A stretch of DNA of 64,000 nucleotides. It comes from Gelidibacter gilvus. Its GTDB lineage: Bacteria; Bacteroidota; Bacteroidia; Flavobacteriales; Flavobacteriaceae. This document shows positions 15,911-24,261 of this stretch, piece by piece (the stretch's first letter is position 1; every line of letters starts with the position of its first letter). A program made the position numbers and the translations under genes. The stretch spans positions 42,424-106,423 of the forward strand of contig NZ_SDDZ01000013.1 of NCBI RefSeq assembly GCF_004115975.1. The letters run 5' to 3'. The notes under the pieces were generated by a model, which saw nothing but the letters and a program-made list of their open reading frames with translations, had not been told where the DNA came from and ran no database searches.

Positions 15911-17689
15911 ATGAATCTTCAGGAAACCTTATCCCATCAAGTAAAAAAAGCAGTACATGACATTTTTGGCGCGACCTTGGAGTCGGTAGAACTACAATCC
16001 ACTCGTAAAGAGTTTGTGGGGGATATCACCGTAGTCATTTTTCCAATGTTGCGTGTGGTAAAAGGAAATCCGGTTCAGATTGGTGAGCAAATAGGCCAGT
16101 ATGTTTTGGAGAAAAACGATATGGTAAAATCTTTCAACGTGGTTAAAGGGTTTTTAAATATTGAAATTGAAGACGGACATTATCTCGATATTTTTCAAGC
16201 TATAAAAGATCAGAAAACCTACGGATTTGTAACTTCCAAACCAGAAGAAAAGGCTGTTATGGTGGAATACTCTTCGCCAAACACCAATAAGCCTTTGCAC
16301 TTGGGACATATCAGAAATAATTTATTGGGTTATAGTGTTGCTGAAATTTTGAAAGCTTCCGGAAAAAAAGTTTATAAAACTCAAATTATTAATGACAGGG
16401 GGATTCATATTTGTAAGAGTATGTTGGCGTGGCAACGTTTTGGAAATGGAGAGACGCCTGAATCTACTGGATTAAAAGGTGATAAGCTGGTAGGGAACTA
16501 CTACGTGAAATTTGATCAAGAATACAAAAAGGAAATTCAGGACTTAATTACGCAAGGTAAGACTGAAGAAGATGCCAAAAAGCAGGCGTCCATCATAGTC
16601 GATGCACAGGAAATGCTCCAGAAATGGGAAGCAGGCGATGCAGAAACAGTTGCGCTTTGGGAAAAAATGAACGGATGGGTTTACAAAGGATTTGATGAAA
16701 CCTATAAGCGTTTGGGCGTTGATTTTGACAAGCTGTATTATGAAAGTCAAACCTATCTTTTAGGAAAGGAATTTGTGGCGGAAGGCTTAAAATCCGGTGT
16801 GTTTTTCGAAAAAGAAGATGGCTCGGTTTGGTGCGATTTGACCGCCGATGGTTTGGATGAAAAAATTGTGCTCCGTTCTGACGGCACTGCAGTTTATATG
16901 ACCCAAGATATTGGTACCGCCATCCAACGTGTCAAAGATTTTCCTGATGTTGGTGGCATGGTTTACACCGTGGGTAACGAACAGGAATACCATTTTCAGG
17001 TCTTGTTTTTAATCATTAAAAAACTCGGATTTGAATGGGCTAAAAATCTGTTCCATTTAAGTTATGGGATGGTCGATTTGCCGTCCGGGAAAATGAAGAG
17101 TAGGGAAGGAACTGTTGTGGATGCCGATGATCTGATTGTTGAAATGGCACAAACTGCTGAGGAAATTTCAGAAGAATTGGGCAAATTGGAAGGATATTCA
17201 GATGCTGAAAAAGAAGAGCTTTACAAATCCATCGGTTTGGGCGCTTTAAAATATTACATTTTAAAGGTTGATCCAAGAAAACGTATTCTTTTTGATCCGA
17301 AGGAATCAATCGATTTTCAAGGGAATACAGGACCGTTTATTCAATATACTTACGCCAGAATCCAATCGATATTAAGAAAATCAGATTTAGGGGCTGTAAT
17401 TGACATGCATTCCATCTCACTTCACGAGAAGGAAAAGGAATTGATCAAGCAATTGTTATTGTTTCCTGAAGTGATTCAAAATGCGGCAGAAAATCATAGC
17501 CCAGCATTGGTGGCAAATTACACTTACGATTTGGTAAAGGAATTCAATTCTTTTTATCAAAATGTGTCCATTCTTGGTGCTGATAATGATAACGAAAAAG
17601 CCTTTAGGGTAGCGTTGTCCAATAAAGTGGCGGTGACTATAAAAAATGCATTTGGCTTATTGGGTATTGATGTGCCTGAACGAATGTAA
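15911..17689 (+). CDS. argS: Arginyl-tRNA synthetase
   Basis: Class I synthetase that charges tRNA-Arg. The 592-residue protein has the N-terminal Add-1 tRNA-recognition domain, the HIGH-type motif in KPLHLGHIRNN (HLGH at 130-133), and a degenerate KMSKS as GKMKSREGT, which is normal for ArgRS. The C-terminal DALR anticodon-binding domain ends in LGIDVPERM. The gene is monocistronic with its own promoter. No changes in key residues. Confidence 0.97.
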   Translation: MNLQETLSHQVKKAVHDIFGATLESVELQSTRKEFVGDITVVIFPMLRVVKGNPVQIGEQIGQYVLEKNDMVKSFNVVKGFLNIEIEDGHYLDIFQAIKDQKTYGFVTSKPEEKAVMVEYSSPNTNKPLHLGHIRNNLLGYSVAEILKASGKKVYKTQIINDRGIHICKSMLAWQRFGNGETPESTGLKGDKLVGNYYVKFDQEYKKEIQDLITQGKTEEDAKKQASIIVDAQEMLQKWEAGDAETVALWEKMNGWVYKGFDETYKRLGVDFDKLYYESQTYLLGKEFVAEGLKSGVFFEKEDGSVWCDLTADGLDEKIVLRSDGTAVYMTQDIGTAIQRVKDFPDVGGMVYTVGNEQEYHFQVLFLIIKKLGFEWAKNLFHLSYGMVDLPSGKMKSREGTVVDADDLIVEMAQTAEEISEELGKLEGYSDAEKEELYKSIGLGALKYYILKVDPRKRILFDPKESIDFQGNTGPFIQYTYARIQSILRKSDLGAVIDMHSISLHEKEKELIKQLLLFPEVIQNAAENHSPALVANYTYDLVKEFNSFYQNVSILGADNDNEKAFRVALSNKVAVTIKNAFGLLGIDVPERM

Positions 17690-17878
17690 TTTAGTGAAAG
17701 CGCTGTCTGCCAACAGGCAGGCAAAACTTAAAAGCAAGGCGCATTAAGTTATGATGGTTGTCCCTATATACATCCGGAGAATCCCACTTTTTAGCGGAAT
17801 CTGAAGTTCAATGTTTGAAAAGCGCGCGAAGATGATATTTATTAATCCCTTAGGTTTTATAAATAGACATCAAATATG

Positions 17879-17886
17879 TAAATTTG
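17879..17886 (+). promoter_or_regulatory. Promoter -7 box for ffh
   Basis: TAAATTTG, an exact TAnnTTTG match, 57 bases before the ffh ATG. Confidence 0.55.
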
Positions 17887-17943
17887 CAACTCAAAATTTA
17901 ATTCTTGTAGTTTTTAATGCTGCAAATAGAAGACTGAAAACAT

Positions 17944-19272
17944 ATGTTTAATAATTTAAGTGAAAAGTTAGATAAAGCCCTACACGTCCTCAAAGGACAT
18001 GGAAGCATTACGGAAGTCAACGTTGCTGAAACCTTAAAAGAGGTGCGTAGAGCATTGTTGGATGCCGATGTCAACTTTAAAATTGCCAAGGAGTTTACCA
18101 ATACGGTTAAGGAAAAAGCATTGGGTCAAAACGTATTGACCACCTTGCAACCAGGACAGTTGATGGTGAAATTGGTTAAGGATGAGCTGACTGAACTTAT
18201 GGGTGGCGATGTTGAGGATATTAATCTTTCAGGCAATCCGAGCATAATTTTGATGTCTGGTTTACAAGGTTCTGGTAAAACGACCTTTTCCGGAAAACTT
18301 GCCAACTATCTTAAAAACAAAAAAACAAAGAAACCTTTATTGGTAGCCTGTGACGTTTATCGTCCTGCTGCGGTTGACCAACTACACGTTGTTGGAGATC
18401 AAATTAATGTTGAGGTTTATAGTGATAAAGGAAACACCGATCCTGTTGCCATTGCAAAGGCAGGTATTGCACATGCAAAAGCAAACGGACATAATGTGGT
18501 CATTATTGATACCGCTGGTCGTTTGGCTGTGGATGAAGCGATGATGACGGAGATTTCTGATATCCGTGATGCCATTCAGCCACAGGAAATTTTATTTGTG
18601 GTAGATGCCATGACTGGTCAGGATGCGGTTAATACGGCAAAAGCCTTTAACGATGTCTTAAATTTTGACGGTGTTATCCTTACCAAATTAGATGGTGATA
18701 CTCGTGGGGGTGCGGCCATTTCAATTAAATCGGTAGTTAATAAACCCATTAAGTTTATTGGTACAGGTGAAAAAATGGAAGCCATTGACGTGTTCTATCC
18801 ATCACGTATGGCAGATCGTATTCTGGGGATGGGAGATGTTGTGTCTCTTGTTGAACGTGCCCAAGAGCAGTTTGATGAAGAGGAAGCGCGGAAAATTCAG
18901 AAGAAAATCGCCAAAAATCAATTTGGTTTTGATGATTTCTTGAAGCAGATTCAGCAGATCAAAAAGATGGGGAACATGAAGGACCTGATAGGTATGATCC
19001 CAGGCGCTGGAAAAATGATGAAAGACGTTGATATTGATGATGATGCTTTTAAAGGTATTGAAGCTATTATACATTCCATGACCCCGTTAGAAAGAACAAA
19101 CCCATCAGTTATCAATGCCAGTAGAAAGAAACGTATTGGTAAAGGCTCTGGAACTTCGGTGCAAGAAGTCAATCAGCTGTTAAAGCAATTCGACCAGATG
19201 AGCAAGATGATGAAGATGATGCAAGGTGGAAAAGGAAAAGCGATCATGCAAGCGATGAAGGGGATGAAGTAG
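17944..19272 (+). CDS. ffh: Signal recognition particle protein Ffh
   Basis: GTPase that, with 4.5S RNA, brings nascent membrane proteins to FtsY and the Sec translocon. In 442 residues: N domain (1-85), G domain with G1 GLQGSGKTT (106-114), DTAGR and TKLDGD, then the Met-rich M domain that binds RNA and signal peptides (MGNMKDLIGMIPG, and a tail with repeated MM). Length is typical. In related genomes folD often follows; here a small four-helix-bundle gene lies between. Confidence 0.97.
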   Translation: MFNNLSEKLDKALHVLKGHGSITEVNVAETLKEVRRALLDADVNFKIAKEFTNTVKEKALGQNVLTTLQPGQLMVKLVKDELTELMGGDVEDINLSGNPSIILMSGLQGSGKTTFSGKLANYLKNKKTKKPLLVACDVYRPAAVDQLHVVGDQINVEVYSDKGNTDPVAIAKAGIAHAKANGHNVVIIDTAGRLAVDEAMMTEISDIRDAIQPQEILFVVDAMTGQDAVNTAKAFNDVLNFDGVILTKLDGDTRGGAAISIKSVVNKPIKFIGTGEKMEAIDVFYPSRMADRILGMGDVVSLVERAQEQFDEEEARKIQKKIAKNQFGFDDFLKQIQQIKKMGNMKDLIGMIPGAGKMMKDVDIDDDAFKGIEAIIHSMTPLERTNPSVINASRKKRIGKGSGTSVQEVNQLLKQFDQMSKMMKMMQGGKGKAIMQAMKGMK

Positions 19273-19290
19273 TGTTCAGTCATCAAGTTG

Positions 19291-19313
19291 GCAGTTTACA
19301 GTCGCAGTCTCAG
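19291..19313 (-). repeat. Left copy of an inverted ACTG-word repeat
   Basis: On the minus strand this reads CTGAGACTGCGACTG then TAAACTGC, an array of ACTG-starting words. It is inverted relative to the array at 19738-19766; together they flank the four-helix-bundle gene. Confidence 0.75.
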
Positions 19314-19347
19314 ATAAGTTTTGCAATAATTACTAAACAATTGTGAT

Positions 19348-19719
19348 ATGGATTTCAAGAAGTTGTTAGCGTATCAAAAGTCATTTGATTTGGCTATGGA
19401 TATTTTTGAAGTCTCTAAAAGTTTTCCTAAAGAGGAAACGTATTCGCTAATTAGTCAGATAAGAAGAAGTTCTCGTTCAGTCTCGGCTAACATTTCTGAA
19501 TCTTATAGAAAGCGCTTGTATCCGCGACACTTTGTAAGTAAGCTTACCGATGCAGATGCCGAAAACTCTGAAACCTTCACATGGTTGGAATTTGCTTTGG
19601 CTTGCAAATATATAGATGGTTCTACATTTCAGGATTTAAACATCAAATCTTTAGAAATAGGAAAACTAATAAATTTTATGATCAATAATCCAGATAAATT
19701 CGGAGTTAAGCCAGAGTAA
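19348..19719 (+). CDS. Four helix bundle protein (23S rRNA intervening-sequence / S23 family)
   Basis: A 123-residue helical protein of the TIGR02436 type first known from intervening sequences in 23S rRNA genes, and related in fold to Avd, the accessory protein of diversity-generating retroelements. Typical segments are FKKLLAYQKSFDLAMDIFEV, SLISQIRRSSRSVSANISE and the C-terminal helix SLEIGKLINFM. No rRNA gene and no reverse transcriptase are nearby. The gene sits alone between ffh and folD, bounded by oppositely oriented short repeats, as if inserted as a cassette. Molecular function is not known. Confidence 0.88.
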   Translation: MDFKKLLAYQKSFDLAMDIFEVSKSFPKEETYSLISQIRRSSRSVSANISESYRKRLYPRHFVSKLTDADAENSETFTWLEFALACKYIDGSTFQDLNIKSLEIGKLINFMINNPDKFGVKPE

Positions 19720-19737
19720 TATTTTTGTCAAAATTAA

Positions 19738-19766
19738 ACTGAAGACTGCGACTGCGACTGAAAACT
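19738..19766 (+). repeat. Right copy of the inverted ACTG-word repeat
   Basis: Units ACTGAAG, ACTGCG, ACTGCG, ACTGAAA, ACT, ending nine bases before the folD ATG. It shares the core GACTGCGACTG with the complement of the left copy. Confidence 0.8.
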
Positions 19767-19775
19767 AATAAAATA

Positions 19776-20651
19776 ATGATTCTACTCGACGGAAAAAAAG
19801 TAAGCAATGACATTAAGAATGAAATTGCCGAACAGGTAAAGAAAATGAAAGCCAATGGCGAAAAAGTGCCTCATCTTGCTGCAATTATAGTAGGTAATGA
19901 TGGCGCAAGTCTGACCTATGTTGCCAGTAAGGTAAAGGCCTGCGAACGTGTGGGATTTGAATCCACCATGGTGCGTCTTTCCAACACTACTAGCCAAGTT
20001 GAATTATTGGATAAGATTAAGGAATTGAATGAAAACCCAGATATTGACGGATTCATCATTCAATTGCCGTTGCCAAAGCAGATTGATACGCAAAAAGTAC
20101 TTTTAGCCGTAAATCCAGATAAGGATGTAGATGGTTTTCACCCTATGAACTTTGGTAAAATGGCTTTGGATATGTCTACGTTTATTCCTGCAACACCGTT
20201 TGGGATATTAGAGCTCTTAGATAGATATGGGGTAGATACTCAAGGAAAACATACAGTAGTAATTGGTAGAAGTCACATTGTGGGAAGACCAATGAGTATT
20301 TTAATGGGAAGAAAAGGATTTCCAGGGAATTCTACGGTTACTTTAACCCATAGTCACACCAAAAACATCACACAAATCACTTCTCAAGCAGATATTATTA
20401 TTTCAGCTCTTGGGGTTCCAAATTTCTTAAAAGCAGAAATGGTAAAAGATGATGCCGTAATTATTGATGTTGGAATCACCCGTGTTCCTGATGATACAAC
20501 TGAAAAAGGCTATCGTATTACTGGAGATGTCGATTTTGAAAACGTTAGTAAAAAAGCAAGCTATATAACGCCAGTTCCTGGTGGTGTCGGTCCAATGACT
20601 ATAGCGATGTTACTTAAAAACACACTTTTGGCAAGAGAACGTCAAATGTAA
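19776..20651 (+). CDS. folD: Bifunctional methylenetetrahydrofolate dehydrogenase / cyclohydrolase
   Basis: Interconverts 5,10-methylene-THF, methenyl-THF and 10-formyl-THF with NADP, supplying one-carbon units. The 291-residue protein shows the catalytic Lys motif YVASKVKACERVG, GFIIQLPLP, the DVDGFHP signature and the dinucleotide loop GRSHIVGRPM, ending in PVPGGVGPMTIAML. All are standard. The folate enzymes folE and folP are elsewhere in the window and not linked. Confidence 0.97.
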   Translation: MILLDGKKVSNDIKNEIAEQVKKMKANGEKVPHLAAIIVGNDGASLTYVASKVKACERVGFESTMVRLSNTTSQVELLDKIKELNENPDIDGFIIQLPLPKQIDTQKVLLAVNPDKDVDGFHPMNFGKMALDMSTFIPATPFGILELLDRYGVDTQGKHTVVIGRSHIVGRPMSILMGRKGFPGNSTVTLTHSHTKNITQITSQADIIISALGVPNFLKAEMVKDDAVIIDVGITRVPDDTTEKGYRITGDVDFENVSKKASYITPVPGGVGPMTIAMLLKNTLLARERQM

Positions 20652-20677
20652 ACGTCAAAAAAAACCGATAGGGCATT

Positions 20678-21412
20678 ATGCACATTTTATATTCCACAGT
20701 GTCCTTCTTAATGCAACGTGTTGTGATGGGGAGCTGGGAGCATTTTGTTCCTATTCTCATTGCCATATTATTAGGACTTGCGGCAATACGTTATGCCAAG
20801 AGAAATCTAAATGTAAACAACCAATACCGCTTTATTCACTTCATTGCCATTGGCGTCTCGTTGACAGTCCTAAGCTTTCATCTTCATAAGATGATGTTTG
20901 GGGACTATAATATCCAAAAAGATTTGCCCTTGTATCTATGTAGTCTGCTGGCTATTTTGATTCCAGTGTTTACGTTCTATCGTAAATATTGGATGTATGA
21001 AATCTTGGTTTTTTGGATTATCGCTGGCACCTTACAAGCTGTAATAACACCAGATATTGCATCAGGTTTTCCAACATTCGATTATGTTAGATATTGGGTG
21101 GTCCACTTGGGGCTATTGCTAGTTATAAGTTATGCTACTGTCATATTTAAAATGACTCCCAATTTCAAAAGTGTGTTCAAATCATTTTTCGCCTTGCAAC
21201 TCTATTTTTTGATGGTCCTAGCGGTGAATTATCTGTTGAACGCCAACTATTTCTATCTGAGTCAGAAGCCGCAATCCGCCTCTTTATTGGATTACTTTGG
21301 AGATTGGCCAATTTATATTATCGTCGTCCAACTTATTTTAGTGCCATATTTTTTAATCATCTACCTTCCATTTTATTTATTTCAAATGAAAGGAAAGCGA
21401 AATAATCAATAA
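20678..21412 (+). CDS. TIGR02206 (YwaF) family membrane protein
   Basis: A 244-residue protein with about six to seven membrane helices. Family features are the LPLYLCSLLAILIP helix, the VVHLGLLLVISYA helix, NYLLNANYFYL..KPQSASLLD and GDWPIYI. The family is widespread and uncharacterised. It begins 26 bases after folD on the same strand and is probably co-transcribed. It converges on the VOC gene. Confidence 0.85.
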   Translation: MHILYSTVSFLMQRVVMGSWEHFVPILIAILLGLAAIRYAKRNLNVNNQYRFIHFIAIGVSLTVLSFHLHKMMFGDYNIQKDLPLYLCSLLAILIPVFTFYRKYWMYEILVFWIIAGTLQAVITPDIASGFPTFDYVRYWVVHLGLLLVISYATVIFKMTPNFKSVFKSFFALQLYFLMVLAVNYLLNANYFYLSQKPQSASLLDYFGDWPIYIIVVQLILVPYFLIIYLPFYLFQMKGKRNNQ

Positions 21413-21422
21413 GAATCTTGAT

Positions 21423-21848
21423 TTATTTGGCGAATAATTGGTCCATATCCTTAAAGGCTTTAAATTCCAAAGCATTCCCAGAAGGATCCATAAAAAACAT
21501 AGTGGCCTGTTCTCCAACTTGACCTTCAAATCGGATATAAGGTTCTATGACGAAGGCAATACCTTTAGCGGATAGATCTTTTGCGAAATCCTGAAATGAC
21601 TGCCATGGCAAAACAACGCCATAATGTGGTACCGGAACATTTTTCCCATCTACACTATTGGTGTGTGAATCTTCTGTCGATTTTGGTTTGTAATGAATGA
21701 CCAATTGATGGCCAAAGAAATTGAAGTCCACCCAATGATCAGAACTTCGACCTTCTTCACAGTTTAAAATATCCCTATAAAAAATTCTACATTCCTCAAG
21801 ATTATATACGGGAATGGCAATATGAAATGGTGATAATACTGTAGTCAT
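21423..21848 (-). CDS. VOC-family (glyoxalase/dioxygenase-like) protein
   Basis: A 141-residue protein with paired beta-alpha-beta-beta-beta modules: [23 protein letters not shown] at the start and [15 protein letters not shown] at the end. The candidate metal ligands (His in FHIAI, the Glu in ALEFK, plus a central His) are present, so a metal-dependent lyase or dioxygenase is possible; the substrate is unknown. The next gene on the strand is a small membrane protein three bases upstream, so the two form a pair. Confidence 0.85.
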   Translation of the reverse strand: MTTVLSPFHIAIPVYNLEECRIFYRDILNCEEGRSSDHWVDFNFFGHQLVIHYKPKSTEDSHTNSVDGKNVPVPHYGVVLPWQSFQDFAKDLSAKGIAFVIEPYIRFEGQVGEQATMFFMDPSGNALEFKAFKDMDQLFAK

Positions 21849-21851
21849 GAC

Positions 21852-22037
21852 TTAAGTTGTTGGTTCGTCTTTTCTATATTTTAACATGGAAACGCCGGCG
21901 ATAAAAAAAACACCTCCCAATATAGTCAATGCCCAAGGGCTTAATGACGTGAAGTTATTTCCGAAGATGCCCAATACGCCTAAGATTAGGGCAATCATTC
22001 CTCCAATGGTCAAAATTAATGCTAAGATTCTAATCAT
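21852..22037 (-). CDS. Small two-helix membrane protein
   Basis: A 61-residue peptide with two hydrophobic helices (4-24 and 34-52) and a charged tail (KYRKDEPTT). The design resembles the 67-residue peptide at 15106. Its stop is three bases from the VOC start, pointing to one transcript. Function unknown. Confidence 0.6.
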   Translation of the reverse strand: MIRILALILTIGGMIALILGVLGIFGNNFTSLSPWALTILGGVFFIAGVSMLKYRKDEPTT

Positions 22038-22092
22038 ATGTTTTTGTTTAAGATGTTGTAAATTTTATAACTTTTGAGATTTCGTTTCAGAC

Positions 22093-22875
22093 TTATGGTT
22101 TGATTTTTCTACGTGAAGTTGGATTGGTGTCATTCGTCTTTTTTTCTTCTGCCATCTGTTTTGCCGAACTGTCCAAAAGGGCATTCATCTCCTTAAATTC
22201 TGCTTCAGTTAATTCCCGATAGGTGCCCACTGGCATATCCAATTTGATGTTCATGATTCGGATGCGTTTTAAAGTCTCCACCTCATAATCTAAGTACTCA
22301 CACATTCTACGGATTTGTCGGTTAAGGCCTTGAGTAAGAATAATTCTGAACTCGTTGGTGCCCAATTTTTCAACCGTACATTTCTTGGAGATGGTATCTA
22401 AAATAGGTACGCCGTTTGACATACGCTCAATAAATGTTTGCGAAATGGGCTTATTGACCGTTACAAGATATTCCTTTTCATTATTATAACCCGCTCTCAA
22501 AATTTTGTTGACAATATCACCATCATCGGTAAGCAGGATCAATCCTTCACTGGGTTTGTCTAACCGCCCTATCGGAAAAATACGTTTGTGATAGTTGATA
22601 TAATCAATGATATTATCTTTTTCAACACGCGTATCTGTTGTACATACAATGCCAATAGGCTTGTTGAAGGCTAAATAAACAAAACCTTCGTTGGTGTCCT
22701 TAATCGGTTTACCATCAACGTGAACTACATCATCTTTCGAGATTTTTGTTCCCATTTCAGGAACTTTTCCGTTGATGGTCACGCGACCTGCTTCAATGAG
22801 TTTATCGGCTTCCCTGCGTGAGCAATAGCCAACTTCACTTAAAAATTTGTTGATACGTTTGAGATTCTCTTCCAT
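22093..22875 (-). CDS. rluF: 23S rRNA pseudouridine synthase, RluF type
   Basis: A 260-residue RsuA/RluB/RluF-family enzyme that makes pseudouridine in 23S rRNA; E. coli RluF acts at U2604. An S4 RNA-binding domain (about 6-60: INKFLSEVGYCSRREADKLI) precedes the catalytic domain with GRLDKPSEGL (catalytic D106) and the RluF-like QGLNRQIRRMCEYL. The C-terminal 30 residues are a basic tail. The RluF rather than RluB assignment rests on the NKPIGIVCTTD and QGLNRQ segments. Confidence 0.9.
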   Translation of the reverse strand: MEENLKRINKFLSEVGYCSRREADKLIEAGRVTINGKVPEMGTKISKDDVVHVDGKPIKDTNEGFVYLAFNKPIGIVCTTDTRVEKDNIIDYINYHKRIFPIGRLDKPSEGLILLTDDGDIVNKILRAGYNNEKEYLVTVNKPISQTFIERMSNGVPILDTISKKCTVEKLGTNEFRIILTQGLNRQIRRMCEYLDYEVETLKRIRIMNIKLDMPVGTYRELTEAEFKEMNALLDSSAKQMAEEKKTNDTNPTSRRKIKP

Positions 22876-22893
22876 AGTACAAAGATAATGGTT

Positions 22894-23727
22894 TTAGGCT
22901 TCAATAAACGCGTAAATATGTTCGGCAACAGAGGCATCAAGTAAAGAATGGCCTAAACCTTTGGTGGTAATGAGCTGACTGTTTTTAAAACTATTTTTTA
23001 TGAGTAGGGCATCGTTATAAGGAATAATATGATCGTCTTGATCATGAATAATCAAGCCTTCAGACTCAATGGTCGCAAGAAATTTAGCCGTTGATAAGGT
23101 GTCAGACGGACTGCCGAAACGGTCAATTATGGTCTGTTCCAATTGCGAAACAATCCGATGATTATATCCTAACATGTCTGTATAGCGTTTCATGACATCC
23201 TGAAATTCAGAAGGTGCGCCCAACAAAATGATTTTCTTTAATTTGACGAATTGATATTTATGCTGAAAAAAAGCAGAGGCCATTCCGCCAACAGAATGTC
23301 CGATAATGATGTCTGGAGAGAATCTTTTAGCAACAACATTAATGAACTCAGCATATAACATGGCGTCAAATGCGCTACCTCCCGATTTTCCATGAGCAGG
23401 AGCATCAAGAGCAATGACATTAAAACCTTTCTTTTTGAGTTCTAAGATCAGTTTTTTCCATCGGGCAGAATTACTTTCCCAACCATGGGTCAATAGAATG
23501 GTTTGTTTTTTCCCCAACCATCTGTAGGTCATTATAGGATAGTGCTCATATTTAAGTTCTTCTTGAAAGGCTGTATGTAAAAAATCAGATTGTTCCTCAT
23601 TAATCCTTCCACCTCGGGGTGTGGTAAACAGGTACATGGCCTTATCTGCAGCATATGGTTTAGAAACATAGCTCAGCATATTGTAATACGACCCAATTAA
23701 TTTAATAAGAACTTCCTTCATGAACAT
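22894..23727 (-). CDS. Alpha/beta hydrolase
   Basis: A 277-residue hydrolase with a complete triad: nucleophile S145 in IIGHSVGG, an Asp in IHDQDDHIIP (about D232) and H260 in GLGHSLLD. The oxyanion segment HGWESNSARW and DAPAHGKSGG are typical of the serine esterase/lipase branch. No signal peptide; probably cytosolic. Two Met codons (23727, 23721) could start it. It lies 18 bases upstream of rluF on the same strand, 12 bases after the cupin gene. Substrate unknown. Confidence 0.88.
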   Translation of the reverse strand: MFMKEVLIKLIGSYYNMLSYVSKPYAADKAMYLFTTPRGGRINEEQSDFLHTAFQEELKYEHYPIMTYRWLGKKQTILLTHGWESNSARWKKLILELKKKGFNVIALDAPAHGKSGGSAFDAMLYAEFINVVAKRFSPDIIIGHSVGGMASAFFQHKYQFVKLKKIILLGAPSEFQDVMKRYTDMLGYNHRIVSQLEQTIIDRFGSPSDTLSTAKFLATIESEGLIIHDQDDHIIPYNDALLIKNSFKNSQLITTKGLGHSLLDASVAEHIYAFIEA

Positions 23728-23739
23728 TTAGATATGGGG

Positions 23740-24108
23740 TTATGGCTCTCTATTCACAAGATCCATTGAGAATGCTGGGAGACAAATGGCAATGTATATG
23801 CAAGGTTCTGTATAGGGATTTGAATATTGGACACGTGTGTTCTTTTCTATTTTTATGGACTCACCTGCGGATAAAATTACCGTATCCTCCCCAATAATAA
23901 ATTGTTTTTTGCCACTTATGATAAATGTGTATTCATCAAATTCTGGTGTTTGAAACGGTTCGCTCCAGCCAGCTGGCGCAATCATGTGCGCAACACTTAA
24001 TTGGGTGTTGCCATCTGTAGCCCTTCCAAAATGTTCCTTTATAATTTTCCCATCCGTTGTTGGTACCACAAATGGAGACTTTTGTACTTTATATGGTTTA
24101 TTTGCCAT
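23740..24108 (-). CDS. Cupin-domain protein
   Basis: A 122-residue single-domain cupin with a central DEYTFIISGKKQFIIGED and VILSAGESIKIEKNTRVQYSN, the two beta-barrel motifs. The usual metal-binding HxH is absent; motif 1 has E/Y in its place, so metal binding is uncertain. It precedes the alpha/beta hydrolase by 12 bases. Upstream lies a 14-unit heptamer array. Function unknown. Confidence 0.82.
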   Translation of the reverse strand: MANKPYKVQKSPFVVPTTDGKIIKEHFGRATDGNTQLSVAHMIAPAGWSEPFQTPEFDEYTFIISGKKQFIIGEDTVILSAGESIKIEKNTRVQYSNPYTEPCIYIAICLPAFSMDLVNREP

Positions 24109-24132
24109 TAATTCTATGTTTTAGTATTAATT

Positions 24133-24230
24133 ATCCGTCATCCGTCATCCGTCATCCGTCCTCGGTCATCCGTCCTCGGTCATCCGTCTTCGGTCATCCG
24201 TCATCCGTCATCCGTCTTCGGTCATCCGTC
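24133..24230 (+). repeat. 14-unit heptanucleotide array
   Basis: Exactly 14 tandem 7-base units with no slippage: ten ATCCGTC, two CTCGGTC and two TTCGGTC. It fills the gap between the YitT stop and the cupin start, both on the minus strand. Units vary only at two positions (A/C/T first, C/G fourth to fifth). Confidence 0.95.
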
Positions 24231-24261
24231 ACCTGAAGCACTCATAACTCATGACTTCTTC

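Noticed and set aside
24133..24230. CRISPR array
   Set aside because: Units are 7 bases and contiguous with no spacers, and no cas genes are present.
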